Positions 5,632 to 11,753 of a stretch of 25,253 nt of DNA are shown here, piece after piece. Each line of letters opens with the position of its first letter. Positions within the stretch are counted from its first letter, which is position 1. The stretch lies in the IMG/VR virus record IMGVR_UViG_3300030104_005368, positions 1 through 25,253 of that record, one strand, 5' to 3'. The translations under genes were made by a program, and so were the position numbers. Source of the stretch: a virus. The notes under the pieces are model-generated. The model had not been told where the DNA came from. It made no database searches and saw nothing but the letters and a program-made list of their open reading frames with translations.

Positions 5632-6080
5632 GCGACTCTTTCTTTGTGGTAGCGGACACGTACTGATGTGAACCAAGTGTCCTCATCGTGAGGATTGATG
5701 CCGTGATGTCGAACTCTGGTGATGGGCTTACGCTCATTGACAGGGCATCGAACGTCACGGGCTGCGTGGTCAGGATGTTCTCGAAGGCCAAAGCCACGTC
5801 GCCTGATGTTGGTCCGGGAGTACAAGCTGGGAGGAGATGGCAGCTTGTTGGTGGTACCAGTGAGCATTGATGCTGCATTGAGCAGATCTTGCTCTTCAGG
5901 CGATGAGGTTTGAATCTCGAAGTCATCATCGTCAGACCAATACGCATAGTCGCCAAGTGCATCGGGGGACTGCGGATTGGGGTCAGCATGGACATCAAAA
6001 GAATCGGTCTCAGCTACGGGTACGTTGCCGAAGGATCCGAGGTCGGATGCAGCGACAGCGTGTGCTCTTCGTATAGTCAT
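5628..6080 (-). CDS. Hypothetical acidic-to-basic protein (150 aa)
   Basis: Not recognised. The N-terminal half is acidic and probably disordered (SDDDDFEIQTSSPEEQD). The C-terminal half is strongly basic, with Arg/His clusters (NIRRRGFGLREHPDHAARDV, then ERKPITRVRHHGINPHDED) that might bind nucleic acid. Three close ATGs are possible (6095, 6086, 6080). I chose 6080 because AAGG lies 6 nt upstream of it. A GTG at 6134 lies inside the stem of the 15-bp hairpin at 6102-6144 and is unlikely. Its stop overlaps the next start as ATGA. Confidence 0.6.
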   Translation of the reverse strand: MTIRRAHAVAASDLGSFGNVPVAETDSFDVHADPNPQSPDALGDYAYWSDDDDFEIQTSSPEEQDLLNAASMLTGTTNKLPSPPSLYSRTNIRRRGFGLREHPDHAARDVRCPVNERKPITRVRHHGINPHDEDTWFTSVRVRYHKERVA

Positions 6081-6101
6081 GGTCATCCTTGACATGAAAG
6101 T

Positions 6102-6144
6102 GGACAGGTCAGTGAGGTATGTAGGTACGCTCACTGACCTGTCC
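6102..6144 (-). other. Perfect 15-bp intergenic hairpin
   Basis: GGACAGGTCAGTGAG (6102-6116) and its exact complement (6130-6144) flank a 13-nt loop, just upstream of the 150-aa gene. A smaller hairpin, ACAGTCAA-CGC-TTGACTGT (6155-6173), covers the stop codon of the preceding gene, so two stems stand in tandem. Neither has a U-tract. Roles could include an mRNA stability or processing site, or a dyad bound by a protein as DNA. Confidence 0.7.
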
Positions 6145-6158
6145 TTGGCTGTACACAG

Positions 6159-6635
6159 TCAACGCTTGACTGTGAGGTTGGGCTTCTTGGTGGAGTCGTG
6201 AGGTGCGGCGGCCTTGAAGGTCTCACCCTTGGCGAGAGCACGGGGCTTCTCCTTGATGTCCACGTTGCGCCACTCACCGGACTCGATGACGTGGATCCAG
6301 CACTGACCACCGATCAGGCAGCTGAAGTCGAATCCACCCTGACCAAGCATGAACTTGCTGAAGTCAGCGAGCTTGTCACTCTGGTCAGTTGCATTGAGGT
6401 ATGCAACAACCTTCTGCTTGGCAATGTCACGGACTGCGTTCTTGGGATGCTCGAAGTTGAGGCGATCAAGAACCTGCTTGTTGATGCCATCATCAACGAC
6501 ATTGCAGACGATGGTGATGGAGAGGGGTTCACCGGGCTTGGATGCAGTGACGTTGGAGATGTCACAGGCATAGCCACCTGCGGACACGGGAGCGTCCACG
6601 TCGATGAACTGAGTACGATTAAGGATCAAAGTCAT
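6159..6635 (-). CDS. DUF669-like phage protein (158 aa)
   Basis: Tentatively DUF669-like, a family often next to phage recombination or replication genes and suspected of single-strand DNA handling. The pattern seen is a beta-rich N-terminus (TQFIDVDAPVSAGGYACDI), V-D-D-G followed by LDRLNFEHPKNAVRDIA, then AYLNATDQSDKLADFSKFM and a terminal beta section with WIHVIESGEWRNVDIKE. The C-terminal tail (FKAAAPHDSTKKP) is polar and basic. The ATG at 6635 has AGAAAG about 8 nt upstream. Hairpins stand on both sides of the gene. The family call rests on pattern memory and is moderate at best. Confidence 0.5.
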   Translation of the reverse strand: MTLILNRTQFIDVDAPVSAGGYACDISNVTASKPGEPLSITIVCNVVDDGINKQVLDRLNFEHPKNAVRDIAKQKVVAYLNATDQSDKLADFSKFMLGQGGFDFSCLIGGQCWIHVIESGEWRNVDIKEKPRALAKGETFKAAAPHDSTKKPNLTVKR

Positions 6636-6670
6636 GATGTTGTCTTTCTAAAAGAGTAGAAAAGGTGAGA

Positions 6671-6707
6671 GGGGAATACTTCCCCCCGGCCACACGGCGG
6701 GGGGAAG
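6671..6707 (-). other. Overlapping alternative hairpins between genes
   Basis: On the minus strand, CTTCCCCCCG pairs perfectly with CGGGGGGAAG (10 bp, 9-nt loop). The second arm can instead pair with the following TTCCCC, separated by 3 nt. The two structures exclude each other, an arrangement seen in attenuators. They lie about 35 nt before the start of the DUF669-like gene. No T-run follows. Confidence 0.5.
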
Positions 6708-6730
6708 TAGGCCCACAAAGTAGGAAGGGG

Positions 6731-7093
6731 TTAGACCGGGATCTTGTCACCAGCTAGTGTGGTATCAGGAGGGAAGTATCGAGCGTCTTGATCGGACACT
6801 CTCATGTTGCATTCGAGCTTGCGAAGGACGTACCTGAACTCGGGCAGTTCAGTCCAGCCCTTGTGATCGAGCCACTCAAGCTGTGCATTGTCACCATCGT
6901 GCATCATGATCTTGTTGATGAGCCATGCTTCTTTGTTATGGACCATGGCATAGGCAGCAACAAGTGCATCGCCAATGTTGTCGAAGATCGACATTGATGG
7001 CAGTTCTTCGAGGGTCTCCTCTTCATGGTCACGATTCCAGATGACAGTGAAGACCACTGGTTGATAGAAGGTCTTTGATTCACGCAAAGGCAT
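6731..7093 (-). CDS. Hypothetical protein (120 aa)
   Basis: Not recognised. It begins MPLRESKTFYQPVVFTVIW, followed by an acidic loop (NRDHEEETLEELP), a helix with GDALVAAYAMVHNKEAW, and a polar C-terminus. It is probably a small globular alpha/beta protein, with no membrane segment or metal motif. The frame extends to an ATG at 7147, but only the ATG at 7093 has a good SD (GGAG, 7 nt), so the shorter form is used. A 10-bp hairpin precedes it and another follows it. Confidence 0.65.
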   Translation of the reverse strand: MPLRESKTFYQPVVFTVIWNRDHEEETLEELPSMSIFDNIGDALVAAYAMVHNKEAWLINKIMMHDGDNAQLEWLDHKGWTELPEFRYVLRKLECNMRVSDQDARYFPPDTTLAGDKIPV

Positions 7094-7136
7094 GTTGATT
7101 CTCCATTGGACAATTTGATTCCCCGCCTTTGGGGGA

Positions 7137-7166
7137 GGGGAGTCCAAGCGTCAGCCTGGACTCCCC
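7137..7166 (-). other. Perfect 10-bp intergenic hairpin
   Basis: GGGGAGTCCA and TGGACTCCCC flank a 10-nt loop, 7 nt after the stop of the 145-aa gene. A further C-rich/G-rich pairing (7122-7140) follows it on the minus strand. There is no U-tract, so it is not a classical intrinsic terminator. Confidence 0.6.
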
Positions 7167-7172
7167 GTAGAC

Positions 7173-7610
7173 TCAAGGACAGTTAGCGACCTCGACGGAG
7201 GTGCCGTACTTCGGGACGAGTTGCGTGTCGCTCGTCGGCATCAGGTCGCCGATCTGCGTGTTGCGTGCGTTGCGGTTCACTCGGTCGATGACGACTGTGA
7301 TCTCCGGCTGGTCCTCGAACTGGATCTCGAATCGGCTGCTGCCGTCCGGCTGCTGGGTGACTGCGTTCTCGTCAGCTGCGAGGCTGTTTGCTCGATCCAA
7401 GATGGATGCGACCTGTTCGAGGCGCGTGTTGAATGCGCGACGTGCGCCCGCGTGTGATTCGGGGGTGACCCAGCTGAGCAGGGCACCGCGATCGGTACGG
7501 AGTTCGACCACGGTGGTGCCGTCGTGCTGCGCCACAGCCACGGACTGGACGATGCAGGTGGTGGCGTGGTCGGTGGTGTTGTCACGAAGTGAAGTGATGT
7601 CGAAAGTCAT
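7173..7610 (-). CDS. Hypothetical protein, GC-rich (145 aa)
   Basis: Not recognised. The N-terminal third shows alternating hydrophobics (ATTCIVQSVAVAQHD, TTVVELRTDRGALLSWVTP), the middle is helical (ARRAFNTRLEQVASILDRAN), and the C-terminus returns to beta (SRFEIQFEDQPEITVVIDRV). AGGAG 6 nt before the ATG settles the start. Base composition is unusual: two sampled 60-nt lines (7201, 7321) are 65% GC against about 53% in the terminase gene, with many G/C third positions. This may indicate more recent acquisition. Strong hairpins stand on both sides. Confidence 0.7.
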   Translation of the reverse strand: MTFDITSLRDNTTDHATTCIVQSVAVAQHDGTTVVELRTDRGALLSWVTPESHAGARRAFNTRLEQVASILDRANSLAADENAVTQQPDGSSRFEIQFEDQPEITVVIDRVNRNARNTQIGDLMPTSDTQLVPKYGTSVEVANCP

Positions 7611-7656
7611 TGAAAGCTCCTAGAAAGGGGAAATGTGAAAGAAAACAAGAGAGGGA

Positions 7657-7686
7657 GACGACTCCCCCGTGAACACGGGGGTCGTC
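7657..7686 (-). other. GC-rich intergenic hairpin
   Basis: CCCCCGTG and CACGGGGG form an 8-bp stem that extends by five further pairs (GACGA with TCGTC) past a two-base bulge. It lies 10 nt after the stop of the 86-aa gene. The minus strand continues pyrimidine-rich (TCTCCCTCTCTTGTTTTC) but without a clean T-run; weak terminator activity is possible. Confidence 0.55.
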
Positions 7687-7695
7687 GCCCGGAGG

Positions 7696-7956
7696 TCAGG
7701 AAAGTTCGATGAGCTTCGCGTTGGGCGAAGGCATGTCGTAGTCGCCGACAGTGAGGGTGAGTTGGTACTTGATCCACTCACGGATGCTCTTCGCTTGGTC
7801 CTTGTAGAACGCAAGGCAGTCTTCGGCTTGTTCTCTGGTGACGAAGAAGAGAGGAGGCAGAGGGGGATCGCAATCCCACTGAACGTCAATGCGGAACTTG
7901 TGCTCCGGCCTGCGCTCCTCGTACTTCTTGCGAAAGTTAGAATCGTTCCAGTCCAT
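7696..7956 (-). CDS. Hypothetical protein (86 aa)
   Basis: Not recognised. The product begins MDWNDSNFRKKYEERRPEHK, with FRIDVQWDCDPPLPPLFFVT in the middle and a helix REQAEDCLAFYKDQAKSI before an aromatic/acidic C-terminus. The frame is open much further upstream, but the upstream part is a Pro/Ser/His-rich, non-protein-like stretch. GGAG 7 nt before the ATG at 7956 supports the short form. It is the first gene after the long non-coding gap, so its promoter probably lies in that gap. Confidence 0.65.
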   Translation of the reverse strand: MDWNDSNFRKKYEERRPEHKFRIDVQWDCDPPLPPLFFVTREQAEDCLAFYKDQAKSIREWIKYQLTLTVGDYDMPSPNAKLIELS

Positions 7957-8346
7957 GGCGTACTCCAGTGAGTGTGAGAGAAAGGTAGAGGGACTCCCCT
8001 CTGACCAGAGGCAGAGGGGTGACCCGCACGGGGTACGACCGGGTAGTGGTGGTGGACACGGGGTGTGCAGGTGTGTGGTTCCGGGGTACGAACTAGGACG
8101 ATGTGAAGGTAGACTGGGTACCACTGGCTTCTGGTGCGTAGTTGTGCCGAAGATTGTTTGAGTTATGTGTCAACCCCGTCGGCCCCCTGCGCGTGTGTTG
8201 TGTTTGTTGACGTAACACCCCATCTTTCTAGAAATTTTCTATACCGGCAATACCAAGGGGTCCTTCCCTTTATAGAGAGAAAAGATATAAAAGGGATAGG
8301 GACACCGTGGAGCGTCCGGTATCCCCCCACTGGTCAGATTGTTGGG
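7957..8346. other. 390-bp non-coding region with candidate regulatory sites
   Basis: Longest stretch without a convincing gene. It contains an 8-bp hairpin CCCCTCTG/CAGAGGGG (7996-8019), a GT-rich run (8041-8090), a perfect minus-strand TTGACA (8168-8173) with no matching -10 at 16-18 nt, the palindrome TTTCTAGAAA (8225-8234), and an A+T-rich inverted repeat CCCTTTATA / TATAAAAGGG (8266-8295) holding TATAAA on both strands. Together these suggest a promoter/operator block for the minus-strand genes at 3.6-8 kb. An origin cannot be excluded, but no iteron set is visible. Confidence 0.5.
8266..8295. repeat. A+T-rich inverted repeat
   Basis: CCCTTTATA and TATAAAAGGG are inverted with one unpaired A, around an 11-nt purine loop. 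The match continues imperfectly outward (CCT on the left, AGG on the right). A TATAAA occurs on each strand at the arms. It is the most promoter- or operator-like element in the long intergenic region. Confidence 0.45.
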
Positions 8347-8583
8347 TCAGTCCATCTCGCCATGGAAATAGTGGACCAGATACTGCAGAGTCGCTTTCTT
8401 CAAAGCCACTTCCTGCGGATCCAAAGCCTTGGGTGTTTGAGGCAACACCTGTGGGTCATCCGGCCCCGAAATGATGAAGGTGGGCTGCTCCTGATCGCGC
8501 AGATACTCTAGCACCTGCAGGGCAGCCGACACCTTCTGGGTAATGGGGGGAGACACCTTCATGTTAATTTCAGGCTTGTCCAT
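8347..8583 (-). CDS. Small hypothetical protein coupled to the helicase (78 aa)
   Basis: Not recognised. It has a polar N-terminus (MDKPEINMKVSPPITQK), a helix (VSAALQVLEYLRDQEQP), a Pro/Asp-rich middle and a helical end (EVALKKATLQYLVHYFHGE). Its ATG shares one base with the TAA stop of the helicase gene (TAATG), so it is very likely translated by re-initiation after the helicase. It may be a helicase accessory such as a loader or primase-like partner, but no motif supports this. Confidence 0.7.
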   Translation of the reverse strand: MDKPEINMKVSPPITQKVSAALQVLEYLRDQEQPTFIISGPDDPQVLPQTPKALDPQEVALKKATLQYLVHYFHGEMD

Positions 8584-10010
8584 TAATGCTCGTCATCATA
8601 CTCCCTCTTCAAGGTCATGCCAGCAACACCACGGTGATGTCCCTCATTTTGGGACAGCCTTGTCTGCCTCAGATCCCATGAACAGTCCTGAGCAATCCGC
8701 TGGATCAGCATGTTGCGGGGAACGTGCATCTTGACTTTGTTTGCCCGCAGCCAACTTTCCCACTGACTCCTGACAATCTCATTGGCAGTAAACCCACTCT
8801 CGTTCCTGATGAACCGAGCCTCCAAGAAGCTGTCGAAGGGGTTGTTCTGCAGGTGATACAGACGGATCGCGTTCTTGCCCGCCTCAGGAACAGGCCACTT
8901 GTTGTCCCGATCAGACCCCTCAAGCTCAATCGCACCACGAACAGCCCATGCTGCAATGCCGGGGATCTCCTTCTTCAAATCCGCATCCAGCTCAAAATCC
9001 TCACGACCCTCAAAGCTGACATCAAAAGGCAGAACCAACATCTTGCCGGACAATCCACGGCCCTTGTTGGGCAGAACTGGGATCTCGTTGGACTGCATCA
9101 GCGGCGCAGCCCCAACAGTCACGTTTCTGAGCTGCCTTCGGTACTTCACATTCACAGTCATGGGGTCACGGCCCACGATGTTCTTGAGTATCCGACAAAC
9201 CCTTTCCCCTGACTTGCTGTCAATCTCTGAAACCTCGCTGATACTCAGCACCTTGCTCAGTTCCAAACCGTCCAGCCCGAACTCGTTTGCCAGATCCTCC
9301 AACGACGTACTCAGATAAGTGGTCGGGCCGGTCAACTGCTTCAACACACTGCAGATTGTGCCCTTGCCACCACGGATCTTGCCGTACATCAACAGCCACT
9401 TCGCATACTTGCGCGTGCCCATCAAACAATACCCAAACCAACGCTGCAGCAAACGACCCCACTCAGGATCTCCGTTGCCCCATTCGTGCAATGCCTTTTC
9501 CCAACGAGGACACTCAGCATCAGGATCAATCCCACACGGAATAACCGACGTATCAAACCATCGCTGGTCTCTGTCTTTCATTACCCAAGACTCAGAAGTG
9601 CTGTTTTTGATGTCGATGATGTGATCTTGGAACGCAATACAATGTGCTGGATCAATATGTTGTTCCTGTGGTATGATCCAACAAGGAACCTCTTCCTTGT
9701 CTAGCCGACATAGAGCTTCCAAAGCATTGACGACACCCTCGATCTTGTTTTTGTCGGGGGCATAGCGTCTGATGACAGGACCGTTTGCGGTAAATTGTTC
9801 CCAAACCGCATCTTCCAAGATGAGCAGTACCCGCTCACGGATCTTGTCTTCACGAAGAATCTCCCACTGTTGACCGTCCCAGTGCCAAAACTCTCCCCTC
9901 CACCGATACAAACCTTGATGTCCTGACGATCCTGTGAAATAATCACGAAGTACTCGCCTACCAACTTTGATAGGCTCCAGTGATTCCAACGGGTTATTGT
10001 TCCAGTTCAT
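8583..10010 (-). CDS. SF3-type D5/P4-like helicase (primase-associated)
   Basis: Replication helicase of the phage/plasmid P4 C-terminal, D5 type. The N-terminal about 195 residues (RWRGEFWHWDGQQWEILRED, then a Trp/Asp-rich middle) match the D5_N region. The ATPase follows: Walker A G210-KIRGG-K216-G-T, a Walker B-like KVLSISEVSE (253-262), and motif C SNEIPVLPNKG with N308, ending KMLVLPF. No N-terminal primase catalytic motif is visible, so priming would need another protein. The usual Arg before the final strand of the core is replaced by GLSGK (319-323). AAGGGA 5 nt before the ATG supports the start, and 475 aa is a normal length for a helicase-only form. It is the first gene of the minus arm, 23 nt from the divergent plus-strand gene. 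Confidence 0.88.
   Translation of the reverse strand: MNWNNNPLESLEPIKVGRRVLRDYFTGSSGHQGLYRWRGEFWHWDGQQWEILREDKIRERVLLILEDAVWEQFTANGPVIRRYAPDKNKIEGVVNALEALCRLDKEEVPCWIIPQEQHIDPAHCIAFQDHIIDIKNSTSESWVMKDRDQRWFDTSVIPCGIDPDAECPRWEKALHEWGNGDPEWGRLLQRWFGYCLMGTRKYAKWLLMYGKIRGGKGTICSVLKQLTGPTTYLSTSLEDLANEFGLDGLELSKVLSISEVSEIDSKSGERVCRILKNIVGRDPMTVNVKYRRQLRNVTVGAAPLMQSNEIPVLPNKGRGLSGKMLVLPFDVSFEGREDFELDADLKKEIPGIAAWAVRGAIELEGSDRDNKWPVPEAGKNAIRLYHLQNNPFDSFLEARFIRNESGFTANEIVRSQWESWLRANKVKMHVPRNMLIQRIAQDCSWDLRQTRLSQNEGHHRGVAGMTLKREYDDEH
9915..9943 (+). promoter_or_regulatory. Candidate sigma-70 promoter for the plus-strand arm
   Basis: TTGATG and AATAAT are separated by exactly 17 nt (4/6 and 5/6 matches to consensus). 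The site lies inside the helicase coding sequence and would start transcription about 85 nt before the first plus-strand gene. The 23-bp hinge itself has no room for a promoter. Chance matches of this quality are common, so support is modest. Confidence 0.3.
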
Positions 10011-10033
10011 GTGTTTCCCTTGAGGCTAAATAA

Positions 10034-10285
10034 ATGTCGAATCCCATAGATCAGATTATTGCTCTTGCTGCTAAGCGGAAAACAAAAAAGGGCATGAAGC
10101 CGATGGAGCGGTTGTTTACCACGAGTGGCCGCAGAGCAGGCAATACCTTCAACTCATCCAGAAAGCTCGATCTTCGTACTCCCGATAAGCGAGATGCGTT
10201 TCTGACTGCAAACGAAAGAAAAGAAAAGGCCCGTAAGAAGAGGCTTGAAAATCTTCTTAACAGCTTTGGTGCAGGAGCCCGCTGA
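10034..10285 (+). CDS. Small basic hypothetical protein (83 aa)
   Basis: Not recognised. It is strongly basic with a short helical start (SNPIDQIIALAAKRKTKKG) and a Lys/Arg-rich C-terminal helix (FLTANERKEKARKKRLENLL). There are no cysteines and no membrane segment. The composition suggests nucleic-acid or tail-of-protein binding, possibly disordered in part. GAGG lies 8 nt before the ATG. It is the first gene of the plus arm and is divergent from the helicase. Confidence 0.7.
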   Translation: MSNPIDQIIALAAKRKTKKGMKPMERLFTTSGRRAGNTFNSSRKLDLRTPDKRDAFLTANERKEKARKKRLENLLNSFGAGAR

Positions 10286-10320
10286 GGTCGGGACGACGAT
10301 CGTACCAGAAGTTCCAACGC

Positions 10321-10833
10321 ATGGCAACCTCCAGCGACAACTCTCAGGTTTATCTTTCCTTTGGTGGGGGGCTGAAGCTTTTCAGTGAAGACTACTTCAT
10401 CAAAGAGCTTCTTCCCATGGGAATGACACGTCGCGGGTTTCGTTCTTTGTGCAGAGCGTTGAAGGTTCCGCTCGTTCACATTGGAACAACCGCGATGGTG
10501 GACATCACTTCATTCCAACTTGCGATGAAGGCTGTATGTCGAGTGGGTCAGGAAGACTTCTATGTGCCGGGTTGCGATCCGCTCAAAAAGAACTTGAAGC
10601 GCGGCAACAAGGAACTGGACACTGCCTACTTCAACCGCGAATGGAAGAACGTGCTTGCCGAACTGCTTGCGGCTCGACGGATGCACGGCCTTGCAACGCC
10701 TCAAGAGGTTTCCTCGCTTGCGAGGAAAGCTGCTAAACGACTGACCGAGATGGCTCTGCACGTCAGCGCATCTGATCTCCAAGAAGACCACGAAAAGAAG
10801 TCCATGGCTCTGCTAGAAAAAGAGGTTGACTAA
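10321..10833 (+). CDS. Hypothetical protein with possible HTH segment (170 aa)
   Basis: No family is firmly recognised. Residues about 20-65 (LFSEDYFIKELLPMGMTRR, then LCRALKVPLVHIGTTAMVD) resemble the winged or MerR/excisionase-like layout in which a helix pair is followed by a beta hairpin naming a start-like 'I-G-x-x-x-x-V-D' turn, so DNA binding is plausible. The C-terminal 80 residues are helical and charged (LAARRMHGLATPQEVSSLA, KKSMALLEKEVD). The SD before the ATG is weak. The stop overlaps the next ATG as TAATG. It lies just upstream of the packaging genes. Confidence 0.6.
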   Translation: MATSSDNSQVYLSFGGGLKLFSEDYFIKELLPMGMTRRGFRSLCRALKVPLVHIGTTAMVDITSFQLAMKAVCRVGQEDFYVPGCDPLKKNLKRGNKELDTAYFNREWKNVLAELLAARRMHGLATPQEVSSLARKAAKRLTEMALHVSASDLQEDHEKKSMALLEKEVD

Positions 10834-11753
10834 TGAACCCCTTACTTAGTCTTCAAGCTGGTTTTGGCAAGTTCGGCCCTATGCTTCGGCCAGAACAACT
10901 AGCAAAAGTCCTGAAAGCATCTGGGGGGAAAAGGCTTCCTCAGCAATTTGGGAGTAAATCAAGTAAGCGTATCAAAAAGATTCAACAGATTGACCTTGAT
11001 AACTATGCGCGTATTGCAGTGCAAGGAGACCGTCAGGTAAGGAATGAGCTCATAGCAGAGTTACAAGGTCAGTTGCCCGACAAAGAGTTCAAGTTTTTTA
11101 TTGAGCGGGTGCTTGCACTGCAAGGTGATGCTCCCGTAAGCACCATGACCCTCAATAACAAAGTTTTGAACCAGTTAATGAAGCTTAAACCACAAGACGA
11201 TTTTGTTGCCAAGATGGCTAAGCAACGACAAAATCCCAACGTAGATGACGTTCTTGAAAACCTTAAGGACGACAGCGTTGATGCAGTAAGAATGGCTGCA
11301 GTCAAAAAGATTTCAAGCGAAGTTGATAACCCATTACGAACTTTGGTTTACGCTTCAATGACTTCTCCGGTTCAGAAGAGGCCAACAGAACTAGCAACTA
11401 GGCTTTTTGGTCAGCTTAGAGAAGTTGGGGAGGTTCAGGTCGGGTCAAGAAATTACGGCATTGCTGACTTCTCATCTAAGCCAAAGGCTGCAGTAGCTAC
11501 TTTTGGTCGAGCCATGCGACAGAACCCCGACTTCAAAAAGGCAGCAGCTATGAGTCAGGAGTTTCCTGACGACAAGAAGCTTCGTGAGATTCGATTCAGA
11601 GAAGCACTGGACCAGCCAATTGAAACTCCGGTTATGAAGTACGTAAAGTCTGATGATCGTTATCAGATGGGGTCTGCCCAACTGCCTGCGCTTCAGGACT
11701 TGGCTGACATAGACACTCTTAGGAGGATTCTTGGTGCCCCCCGAACCTCATAA
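10833..11753 (+). CDS. Hypothetical protein, AT-rich (306 aa)
   Basis: Not recognised. It is basic to neutral and mostly helical, with a Lys/Arg-rich section at about residues 25-60 (KASGGKRLPQQFGSKSSKRI) and repeated short helices. No catalytic motif, cysteine pair, membrane segment or signal peptide is visible. Composition is unlike its neighbours: two sampled lines (10981, 11161) are 45% and 37% GC, against 53% in the terminase gene, and codons favour A or T in third position. This points to recent acquisition or a different selective history. Its start shares a base with the previous stop (TAATG), and its 3' end carries the AGGAGG that starts the next gene. Confidence 0.65.
   Translation: MNPLLSLQAGFGKFGPMLRPEQLAKVLKASGGKRLPQQFGSKSSKRIKKIQQIDLDNYARIAVQGDRQVRNELIAELQGQLPDKEFKFFIERVLALQGDAPVSTMTLNNKVLNQLMKLKPQDDFVAKMAKQRQNPNVDDVLENLKDDSVDAVRMAAVKKISSEVDNPLRTLVYASMTSPVQKRPTELATRLFGQLREVGEVQVGSRNYGIADFSSKPKAAVATFGRAMRQNPDFKKAAAMSQEFPDDKKLREIRFREALDQPIETPVMKYVKSDDRYQMGSAQLPALQDLADIDTLRRILGAPRTS
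11721..11726 (+). promoter_or_regulatory. Shine-Dalgarno selecting a GTG start
   Basis: AGGAGG lies 7 nt before GTG at 11734 but only 4 nt before an in-frame TTG at 11731. The spacing favours GTG as the start of the 161-aa gene. The site lies inside the coding end of the upstream gene. Confidence 0.6.

Noticed and set aside
5531-5998. 155-codon open frame on the minus strand
   Set aside because: Low-complexity shadow across two coupled genes (150-aa and 87-aa) that have ATGA overlaps.
8168-8173. Perfect TTGACA as a complete promoter
   Set aside because: No acceptable -10 at 15-19 nt on the minus strand; noted only inside the intergenic region.
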